Positions 56,045 to 64,000 of a stretch of DNA of 64,000 bases are shown piece after piece. Both the position numbers and the translations under genes were made by a program. A model generated the notes under the pieces. It did not search any database. It saw nothing but the letters and a program-made list of their open reading frames with translations, and had not been told where the DNA came from. The stretch is from Macrocybe gigantea (Eukaryota > Basidiomycota > Agaricomycetes > Agaricales > Callistosporiaceae): contig SJRY01000278.1 of NCBI GenBank assembly GCA_011319805.1, positions 1 through 64,000 on the forward strand. The letters run 5' to 3'. How positions within the stretch are numbered: position 1 is the stretch's first letter; each line of letters opens with the position of its first letter.

Positions 56045-59000
56045 GAAGTGTGATTTTTGGTCTTCTTCCCTCTTGTCATGATCCTTTTATCCTGGTTCAC
56101 AGTCTTCTTTAGGAAGTGGTCTAGAGCTTGCTGCGCATTCTCCAGTTCCTTTTCTTTGATCCATGTGTTCTCTTCATGTCCGTATCCTTTCCATTTGACC
56201 AGGAATAGCATCCCCCTCCCTTGTTTCTTCCTTTTTAGGATCTCTTCTATCTTGTACTCTTCTTCATCATTTATGATTTCAGGGGGTGGTGGTGATGGTC
56301 GCTCTTGTATCTTGAAATGAGTCCTTTGTAAGGCATGAGCAGTGTTTCATTGAACACGGGGTGTATCAGCTGCCATGATGCTGGGAGTTCCAGGCAATAT
56401 GCTGAGGCTCCTTTCTTTTCAACCACCTTGAATGGTCCGTATCGGAGTGCCGATAACTTCTTTGATGGTTGATTGACTGTGATATTGGTGGCTTCTAGCT
56501 ATACTCTATCCCCTTTCTTGTATTCACAGGTCGGTTTTTGCCTCGCATCATAATTGTCTTTAGCTCGTGTTTGTGCATACTGCAGCGCAGCATTTGCTTC
56601 CTTTTGTATTTGGTTCATTCTTTTGACAAAGTCCTTTGCTGCGGGGTTATTCCCTTCTGTCATCTGTGGCTCTCCCTTCCAGGGGTGCATTCTATAGTTG
56701 AGGTAGAATGGTGTCTCCTTCGTTCCCTGGTGTGCTTTGTCATTGTACTGGTACTCTGCGATTGCTATCCATTCTGCCCAATTGTCCTGTAAGTTGTTTG
56801 TGAAGCTTCTGAGGAAGGCTTGCATTTCTTAGTGGGATCATTCCGCCTGTCCATCTGTCTGTGGGTGATAGGCCGTTGATAGATTTTGCTTTGTTCCAAG
56901 TAATTTTAGAAGTGCTGTCATGAATCGCACTGTGAACTGGGGTCCTCGATCACTGATGATCTTTCGTGGGATTCCATGAAGCCGCCACATGTTGTCTCGG
57001 TATAGTCGTGCGAGACCTTCTGCTGTAGTTCGGTCTTTGTGGGAACTAGGTGGATCATCTTGGTCAGGCGTCTGTGACTGCGGCATGGCATTAAAGCCAT
57101 TCGAGCTGGGTAGCAGTCCTATGAGATCTACTCCGATATCTTCCCATGGTTGCTGTGGGACTTCGTGCGGGTGCAGGGGTGCATGTTTCTTTTGTCGGAT
57201 GATTTTGTTTCACTGACATGTTTCGCATCCATTGACATACTTCTTGATGTCCGTTAGCATTGATGGCCACCAATAGGTGTGGCTTATGAGCTCGTGCATG
57301 CGGTATTGCCCTGGGTGTCCTCCGATGGGTGTGTCGTGGTGTTCAAACATGATGTTTTCCTTCAGTTTGTTGTCTGGAGGAACATAGATTTTTCCTCCTA
57401 CGTATACGATGTGGTCGTCTTCTGTGAACCAGTGTGGTTTTTCCTTCAGTCCTGTTGTTACGATCATCTCCCTTCATGTGCATTGTCGAATTTGTTCTAT
57501 CCTTGAGGATTCGATCATCATGATTCCTCTTGTTTGTATTGTTTCATTATTTTCTGCTTCTTCTTTTCGTGGGTGTTCGTCCTCGAACATCATAAATTCG
57601 AAGTCTCGTTCATTATTCTCTTCCAGATGTCGAATGAATGCTGCTTCTTTGATCATTTGTATGTTGTCCTTCTCTGCTAGGTTTTCTTCATATCCTGCCA
57701 TCCGTGACAGGACATCCGCTTTTCCATTCACCTTTCCTGGTATGTGTCATAGTTCGTAGTCATATTCCTGTAATTTCAGGTACCAGCCAATCTGTCTCGA
57801 ATTGAGTCACTGTGGCTTCCAGAAGTATGATAGGTTTTTGTGTCCATCAATATTTCGAACTTCTCTCGAGCTTCAAGGAGGTATTGTCTCCATGTCTTCA
57901 GTGCGACCATTATCACAAGAAGTTCCTTGTCGTAGATTTCATAGTTTTGTTCTGCTGGGGTCATGCATCTTGAAATGAATGCGATCAGATGCCATAGTCC
58001 TTTCTGCTGTTGTGATAGTACTGCTCCAATGGCATATCCTGAGGCGTCAGTTTCGACTCAGAATTTTCCTTCTGTTTGTGGTAGTGCTAGAATGGGTGCT
58101 GAGGTTATATGTCGGATCAGCTCTTTGAAGGCGTCCTGTTGCTTGTCTGTCCACTGGAATGCTTTGTTTCCAGTCAACTCTGTCAGGGGTTTAGTGACCT
58201 TTGCATATCCCTTGATGAATTGTCAGTAAAAGTTCGTGAATCCCAAGAACTTTTGTAGTTCTTTCTTCGTCTTTGGGGTTGGCCAGGATTGTACGGCTGT
58301 GATCTTTTCTGGTTCCATTTCTACCTTCCCTTCTCCTACGACGTATCCTAGTACTGGGACTTTTGATGATTCCCAGATGCATTTCGGTCCTTTGATGAAC
58401 AGGTTGTTCTTGTTCAGTATTTCCATGACTTCTATGGTGTTCTTTTGGAGTTCCTCTCGTGTTCGTCTGATGATTATGATGTTGTCCATATAGATTATGC
58501 ACACTCTCCTTCGTATTTGGTCTTGGAAGAGGCTCGCCATCATTCGGCTAAAAGTGCCTGGTGCGTTGCACTGCCCAAAGTACATGACTGTCGGTTCGAA
58601 GAGTCCTCTTGCTGTTAGGAAGGCTGCCTTCCATTCGTCCCCTTTTCAGATGCGCATGTTATTGTATCCCCAGATAATATCGATCTTGCTAAAGTACTTT
58701 GCCCTTGTAGTACGTCGAGGAGCTCGCTAATGTGTGGTAGTGGGAACTTGTCCTTGACTGTATATTTGTTTATCTCCCGGTAGTCTTAGATGAGTCGTTT
58801 GCTTCCATCCTTCTTGTTGCGAAAGAAGCAGGGTGCTGCGTAAGGCATTTCAATGGGCATATTTTTCCTGTTCATAATCCTTCTTCGACAAAGGCATCTA
58901 GTTCCTCTAGTTCTTTCTGTGTCATCGGATAAACCTTGCTCGGTATCGTTTTGGGTGCATCCTTCATTAAGTTTATTTCATGGTCCCATTCTTTGTGGTC

Positions 59001-59684
59001 TGGTAAGCGATCAAAGTTCTTCTCCTTGAAGAGGTGTTTGAATCTGATCAGATATGGGGGTATTTGGGTTCCTGTCTTGTTGCTGGCTGTGGTTTTTGCT
59101 GATTCAGCCACCTTCTGTATCTTAATCGTCTGGTGGTTTATTTTGCATGTTTTAGGGCATCTGTCGAAGACAACTTCTCCTGTCCTCCATTTGATCATTG
59201 GATTGTGGTAGACAAGCCAGTCATGTCCTAGTAGCATGTCAGTTTTTCTGATATCGAGTACGATGGCTTCCATGTGCTCCTTGTGTCCTTTGATGTCGAT
59301 GTGGACCTCCGCTACTTGGTCTGCTGTTTTCTGGTGGTTGGGTGATCCGTCTGCATTTATGATTGGAATCTTCTTGATTCGTCATGTCTTCAGCCCTGTT
59401 TTTGCTACTATCATAGTGTTGATGCAGGTCCTATCTGCTCCGCTATCAACTTCCAGTGTTATCGCTGTGATTCCTTTTTGTGTTCATATCCTAGCTGGTA
59501 CTGCAAGTTCTTTCCTCTTTGGTGGTTTGTCCCCTTGGATGGTTTTCCTTGGTGCTTCAGATCGCTTGGCAGGAATAGTGTATTTCAGAGTATGGGATGA
59601 TCTACATCCGGTATCGAAGCGAGTCTGTTTCAGTTGTATGGGTCGCAATTTAGCACCTCTTAGTCGGACCCTTCGGCAAAACCC
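56041..59684 (-). pseudogene. Pol of copy E: protease, reverse transcriptase, RNase H, integrase, chromodomain
   Basis: Enters from the frameshift site at 59684. The protease site VDSGADRTC (about 59450) is intact only here. The reverse transcriptase (from about 58960) carries YMDN at about 58487-58498, so one catalytic aspartate is lost. RNase H DASGYAIGAVLSQQ is near 58040. The integrase zinc finger (HHDTPIGGHPGQYRMHE, CETC) lies near 57240-57370, core ISDRGPQF and HPQTDGQAE near 56870-56970. The chromodomain (EEILKRKKQGRG, LVKWKGYGHEENTW) is near 56140-56260. A few stops and frameshifts (near 57840, 58225, 58870) disable it. Confidence 0.85.
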
Positions 59685-60799
59685 TCTTTATCAGAGCTTT
59701 CTTCATCCTTGTCTTCTTCGTCCTCTCCTTCTTCTTCTTTCACTTCTCTGACCTGGATTTTCCTTTCTTCTTCTTCTTGCAGTTCCATGCATAGTGTCCC
59801 TTTAAGCCACAGTTGAAACATGTGACATTTGCTGCTCCTTTTCATGGTTCCGGGCAGTTTTGTGAGATGTGTCCTGGTTTATTGCAGTTGAAGCAGTTGT
59901 TGCTTTGTACTTTGTCGACTTCCATGGCCTGTCCTGCTCCTCGGTTTGGATTTCCAGTCTTGCACTGATTGCTTGTGAATTCTCCTCTCATCACATTTCT
60001 GTGTTCGTCGATGTTTCGTCCAATCACTCGAACTGTCTTGATATATTCATCTCCATCTGTTGGAAGTGTGGAGATCGAGTGTATGGCTTCTGCTGTCCTT
60101 CGGTTTAAGCTCTTCTCGAGTAGGAAACGAGGGGCTGTTCCTGTCATTCCTGCTTTCCCTGTGAGGTCTACGAATTCATCCAGAAATTCGTCGATGGGTC
60201 GGTTTCCCTGTCTGATATTGAATAGTTTGCTTCCTGCTTGTGATGGTGATATGACGTTGCTGAATCGTGTCTCTATCTCAGTTATGAAGTCAGCCCATGT
60301 GCTTTGGTTGGTAGTGGTGTCGATCTTCTTTGACACCCAGTGGGCTCCGGGTCCGTCGGTCATTCTAGACAGGACCGCTCCAATCTTCTGTGTATCCGTG
60401 AGGTCTCCATGTGCGGTTATGTAAAGTTTCATCTTCCTCCACCAAATATCGAAGGACGTTCGATCTTCTGTAAAGGATTTCGGGTCGGCGATGATTCCTT
60501 GTATTCTGTCGTCATCCTTTGGGGGGTTTCTTCGTCATTCTCTTGTCTTGGCTTTCCTGTTCCTGGATCTGTTGTTCTTGGGTCTGCTGTGCCTGTACTT
60601 GGGCTTGCTGTTCTTGGAGCTGTTTCTGTCTTTGCTCCTCTCTCTGTTCTTTCCAGTAGTCTAGGTCGACTCCTGCGATTCTACAAGCTTGTTCAAAATC
60701 GGCCCACTCTGCGGCGGTCGGTCCGTTTGTCTTTGGTAATCCTTTTCGCTCCCTCCACTGATAGTATTCGTCCCAGTCACTGTTGCTTACTTTTGCCAC
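59660..60799 (-). pseudogene. Gag of copy E
   Basis: The initiator position is GTG (60799-60797) where B and D have ATG. Q-rich coiled coil (QLQEQQAQVQAQQTQEQQ), then a gag core in another frame (59842-60432: GAHWVSKKIDTTTNQSTWAD, FNIRQGNRPIDEFLDEF) and two CCHC knuckles (CFNCNKPGHISQNC, CFNCGLKGHYAWNC). A one-base loss follows the second knuckle; the acidic tail ends at 59660. The slippery heptamer is at 59684-59678. Confidence 0.75.
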
Positions 60800-61014
60800 G
60801 GTGGTGCGATTCTTTCCTTATGCAGTGCTTCGGTGGATTGGTCCTCTGAAGGGGTTCGGCGGTTTCATTCCTATGTGTCCTTGACTCTGGTGTCGTTCTC
60901 GTTGGTTCTGTCGTACGCTCTGTGCGTCGTGCCCTCTCTGTATCAGTATGTCTTCCTCCTGTGTTCGCGATTATAGTTCTCGATCTGTTGTCGCCTAAAG
61001 TCTCGGGCTTGTGT

Positions 61015-61400
61015 TCATTCTTCTCTCATTTTCTTGCAGATGGGTTCGTCCTCTTCTTTGGCAAGAAGATTCTGGTCTGACCACAGCTCTTCTGGGCTTA
61101 TCCCATATTCTCCTTCTAGGAAGAGTTCTGCAATGAGTTGTGCTGCTCCTTCACTGAGGATCTCAGTGGGCTCGTCTGTGGTGGTGAAGGCAAACTCTCT
61201 CAGAAATGCCTGTTCTTCGTCGTCACTACTTGGTGTAGGCGTGCACTCTCTCTTTTGTTTGTTTGGATTGCTGGTGTCTCTGCGGGTGGCGTGGACTGTC
61301 TCTGCGAATGGCGTGGACTGCAATGCCTGGTCTACTTCTCTGAGCCAAGTGCTCTCGTCGCTCGTGCTAGTGCTTGCTGGGTCGGCGACTGCTTGTCATC
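61015..61400 (-). pseudogene. 5' acidic ORF of copy E
   Basis: Same conserved frame as in B and D (SDESTWLREVDQALQSTPF, EPTEILSEGAAQLIAELFLE). No ATG starts it here. Ends about 215 bp before gag. It may be translated from a non-AUG start or be part of a longer leader function. Confidence 0.45.
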
Positions 61401-61478
61401 GAATGTTGATCAAGTCTTTGATAAAGCATGACGTGTGTGTGTGTGAGTCTGAGCGAGTCTCGACGAGGCTTAATATCT

Positions 61479-61796
61479 TGTTAGGCTAGACGAATCTCAG
61501 AAGGACTCGGGCAGACTAAGTGCGAGAGTGGTCTTGAGATGATGGCAAAAGGAATATTAAGCCTAGCGCTACTGGTACATCTGGGAGTCCTTATATACAT
61601 TACAGTACTCGAGCACGGACCATGGGCTGCAATGCTGTGGACTGCGGATGAGTAAGACTGGAAGGAGATGACTCAGGATGACTAGGGAAGTGGGATGACT
61701 TGATGGCTGCATGCTGCGCAGCATGATGGGGGAGATAAGGGATGTGGGAAAGATAAGATAAGAAAATGAATGGTCCTTTGGGCGATGTCTGTAACA
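61479..61796 (-). repeat. Left (5') LTR of copy E (318 bp)
   Basis: In element sense ends CTAACA, then AG and the primer-binding site (61466-61476 on the plus strand reads AGGCTTAATAT). Confidence 0.9.
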
Positions 61797-61800
61797 CATC

Positions 61801-62199
61801 ATGACCACCAACACCCCCATCAGCATCGACAGCAGTGACGACAGCTGTGCACCTACCCCCAACTGCCCAAACGACCATGAGAATCTAGCAAGGATTCTCA
61901 ATGGCAGTGACTACATGAACCCCCTTGCCATCACACTTGGCACATACATGCGCTATGTTATGACTGTCTGCATGCACCTCTGGACTGGGCGAACCCCTGA
62001 TGGGACTGGCCCCACTGCAGCTGAACGTATCGCACTTCACAAGGCAATGGAAATGCTTCGCACAGAAAACCGGCGACTTAAACTCCTCGCCACCACACTC
62101 CATCACATCCACACCTACAATGAAGAGCTCATTCACACATGGGCCCCACATGCTGTGACTGCCTGGAAGACCAATACTGGGTGGGGACAGCTGGACTAA
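61801..62199 (+). CDS. Chromovirus third ORF, intact in copy D, 132 residues, unknown function
   Basis: ATG 61801 to TAA 62199, uninterrupted. Begins MTTNTPISIDSSDDS, with an acidic/Ser N-terminus, a middle segment DPLAITLGTYMRYVMT-like, and a C-terminal helix-rich part (AAERIALHKAMEMLRTENRR, LKLLATTLHHIHTYNEELI) with heptad-like leucines, possibly a short coiled coil. Ends GWGQLD. In complete copies its ATG overlaps the pol stop as ATGA. Copies B, C and E share the ORF but each has TGA for the CGA after WTG. No signal peptide, membrane span or enzyme motif. It lies between chromodomain and purine tract, where envelope-like genes sit in some elements, but nothing envelope-like is seen. Confidence 0.65.
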   Translation: MTTNTPISIDSSDDSCAPTPNCPNDHENLARILNGSDYMNPLAITLGTYMRYVMTVCMHLWTGRTPDGTGPTAAERIALHKAMEMLRTENRRLKLLATTLHHIHTYNEELIHTWAPHAVTAWKTNTGWGQLD

Positions 62200-62236
62200 G
62201 GTCTTTCACAAGGACACGAATCTAAAGAGAGGGTGA

Positions 62237-62556
62237 TGTTATGGACGTCACCCAAAGGACCATTCAATTTCTTATCTTATCTCTCCCATATTCCTTATCT
62301 TCCCCATCATGCTGTGCAGTGCACAGCCGTCGAGTCATCTCACCTCCCTAGTCATCCTGAGTCATCTCCTTCCAGTCTTACTCATCCGCAGTCCACAGCA
62401 TTGCGCAGCCCATGGTCCATGCTCGAGTACTATAACATATATAAGGACTCCCAGATGTACCAGTAGCACTAGGCTTAATATTCCTTTTGCCATCATCTCA
62501 AGACCACTCTCACACTTAGTCTGCCTGAGTCCTTCTGAGATTCGTCTAGCCTAACA
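62237..62556 (+). repeat. Right LTR of copy D (320 bp)
   Basis: TGTTATGG...CTAACA, preceded by the complete purine tract AAAGAGAGGGTGA (62224-62236). Confidence 0.9.
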
Positions 62557-63026
62557 TCTCTAGTCTTTAAAATCTTGCAAAAGTACTACTATTTCTTGTT
62601 GAAAAATGCAAATATTTCACTTTTTAATTTTTGTCCCTCAGAGAAATTGGGGAAATAGAGTATTCAATGTATGCAACAAGAAGTGTTGATGACTCTTGAG
62701 ATATTTACCATTAGCATTAGTTTCTCCAAGGCATTTGATGGAGTGGAAAACACAAATTTTCATCTCACATTTCAGAACTACAAGGTGTTTCTTTGAAACA
62801 ATGTTATAAACATGATAAGTCATATAGTATTCAACTACCTGAATTTTTATTAGGGTAGAGAGCAAGCCATTGTGGTGGAACTCACTTTTTGCACATCATG
62901 AATCATGATCACATCGGACTGTACCAAGCGACGCGTGCCATGAATCAAGAGGCACGTGATTATGTGTCCACACCCTGCAACTGAGTTAAGTCCACCTCGT
63001 CATGCTCTTCCATCTACGTTTTAGTG
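62557..63026 (+). other. AT-rich spacer and upstream region of the APC1-like gene
   Basis: 62557-62870 is AT-rich without coding sense. From about 62890 composition becomes like that of the host genes, with CACGTGA at 62953-62959; the last 100-150 bp probably hold the promoter and 5' UTR of the gene starting at 63027. Confidence 0.4.
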
Positions 63027-64000
63027 ATGACGGTATCCGTTCTTCTCCATGATCCGCCACCGTCTTCAGCTCTTGAATTCTTCGCACGAATATCTCCTGC
63101 TGCACGCGATGTGTCTAATGAATCGAAATTGCTGCAATCAATACGAACAGCTTTACGCGGTTCGGACACTGATCCTTCGCCTGTCCACCAATCGAGCTTT
63201 TCCTGGAGAACAGACTCGTTCGAAGAAGATGAACTGACATGGAGCTCGTCCATGGTTGTGCTGAGCACCGCAGGAGTGATGAAGAAAAGGTGGTGTTTTG
63301 TAGAAGAAGGCCAGCACATTCAGTGGGCTTGTTTTGGTTGGTTGGAACAGACCATCCCTTCACGAACTGAAGAGTTTTCATCATCTAAGATCATGCACGA
63401 CATCCCCGGTCCCCACTCCGATGCGGCCAGGCCAACATTCGGGCCCTTCGCCCGACACCGACGTAATCGCAAGCCAGACTTGGGAAGATCGACCCGCGTT
63501 CCCTCGGTCTTCGTATTCCTTCGCAGTGTCGGCAAAGTATTCCTCAAAACTGGTGAAGAGTACACATTTACATTGCCCTTCATCGTGCGAAAAGCATGGC
63601 CCTTGTTCCCTCATGGTGTTATGGTTCAGAGAGTGTTGGAACCTGGCGAATTCGTGGAATCAGAGTCATCCGGAGATCCAATTCTTCCTACCATATTCTC
63701 CTTGACAAATCCCGTGTCTGAAGCAAGCACGTTTGGTGAAACGGAAGGTATAGCTGGCGGTTTCCACAATGAGTCCGCACATTTGAGAGATGAAAGCGAG
63801 CACTGGTCTCGGCCTCTGAAATCTCCAAGCCCTACGGAGATGGCGGTATGGACATCTCCTCCTGGTTTTACATCAAATGGGGACTTCCTTATCACCGTGG
63901 ATGCTCGCAAGCGCCAGCTTTCCATCTGGCGTTATGCGTTCATCAAACCCAAATCTCGCCCGAAGGACTCAAATTTGACATCGCAGTCACACTCAAGCAT
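63027..64000 (+). CDS. APC1: Anaphase-promoting complex subunit 1, N-terminal part (runs off the window)
   Basis: One frame is open from ATG 63027 (MTVSVLLHDPPPSSALEFF) to the window end, 324 codons without a stop. The block VFLKTGEEYTFTLPF followed by VRKAWPL (about residues 172-192) and the later DFLITVDARKRQLSIWRYAF (about 293-312) resemble the N-terminal beta-propeller of APC1, the scaffold of the cyclosome ubiquitin ligase that triggers anaphase. APC1 proteins are far longer (1500 residues or more), so most lies to the right. Identification rests on these blocks from memory and is likely but not certain. No intron is needed in the visible part. Confidence 0.72.
   Translation, partial: MTVSVLLHDPPPSSALEFFARISPAARDVSNESKLLQSIRTALRGSDTDPSPVHQSSFSWRTDSFEEDELTWSSSMVVLSTAGVMKKRWCFVEEGQHIQWACFGWLEQTIPSRTEEFSSSKIMHDIPGPHSDAARPTFGPFARHRRNRKPDLGRSTRVPSVFVFLRSVGKVFLKTGEEYTFTLPFIVRKAWPLFPHGVMVQRVLEPGEFVESESSGDPILPTIFSLTNPVSEASTFGETEGIAGGFHNESAHLRDESEHWSRPLKSPSPTEMAVWTSPPGFTSNGDFLITVDARKRQLSIWRYAFIKPKSRPKDSNLTSQSHSS

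Larger units (their letters stand above)
55291..61796 (-). mobile_element. Chromovirus copy E, full length, reverse, least decayed
   Basis: 6506 bp with LTRs 61479-61796 (left, in element sense) and 55291-55610. It keeps many CpG sites that are TpG/CpA in B, C and D, and many codons that are stops there. Still, its gag start is GTG, its reverse transcriptase has YMDN in place of YMDD, and there are a few frameshifts. The LTR pair differs at about ten positions, nearly all at CpG, plus a 2-bp indel. No target duplication (ATCAG versus CATCA). Confidence 0.88.
52565..62556 (+). mobile_element. Chromovirus copy D, broken by reverse copy E
   Basis: Left LTR 52565-52884, 5' ORF, gag and the start of pol to 55290; then reverse copy E (55291-61796); then only the end of pol, the third ORF and the right LTR (62237-62556). 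Most of D's reverse transcriptase, integrase and chromodomain are gone. The flanks GCTTA and TCTCT do not match. The join at 61797 shares ACA between the LTR end and the native sequence before the third ORF. Confidence 0.8.

Noticed and set aside
1..64000. CRISPR arrays, bacterial operons or plasmid origins
   Set aside because: Intron-rich genes and eukaryotic retroelements dominate; no regularly spaced identical repeats with unique spacers were seen.

Overview
The window looks like nuclear DNA of a basidiomycete fungus, probably an Agaricomycete. The host genes are split by many short GT-AG introns (about 47-130 nt), and the retroelement proteins resemble those common in mushroom-forming fungi. 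Species cannot be named from the sequence. Gene models were assembled by eye from reading frames and splice sites; repeat families were recognised by direct comparison of copies inside the window.

Layout. 1-24345 is a graveyard of transposons: a Tad1-like LINE (several truncated copies, one with a clear target-site duplication), a degraded Ty1/Copia element plus an inverted copy of its 5' end, a pogo-like DNA transposon, several tRNA-derived SINE-like families, pieces of a third Gypsy family and a decayed multi-exon ORF. 24348-38550 is chromovirus copy B, split by a second chromovirus (copy A, 27743-35444, 417-bp LTRs, TTCAT duplication), itself split by an 878-bp Tc1-like element. 38551-40120 is older Gypsy debris. 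40355-52254 is a gene island: a RanBP2-zinc-finger protein, a small hypothetical protein, a doubtful small gene, a nine-exon Upf1-like helicase, a CFEM-like membrane-anchored protein, a SAP-domain membrane protein and Sec61 alpha. 52565-62556 is again chromovirus (broken copy D with reverse-oriented copy E inside). From 63027 to the window end is the start of a long ORF that reads as APC1.

The most interesting biology is in the B/C/D/E chromovirus family (320-bp LTRs). Comparing copies suggests a compact expression plan: an 11-nt primer-binding site complementary to the predicted 5' end of the element's own RNA (Tf1-like self-priming, also seen in the unrelated copy A); a conserved acidic ORF ahead of gag; a G_GGT_TTT slippery heptamer with pol in the -1 frame; and a 132-codon third ORF whose ATG overlaps the pol stop as ATGA in all four copies. 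Differences between copies are mostly CpG to TpG/CpA changes, many turning CGA codons into TGA, so methylation-linked or RIP-like decay has silenced the family. A second notable object is a 227-bp solo-LTR-like insertion (6779-7005, GTCAT duplication) that carries a tRNA-like sequence.
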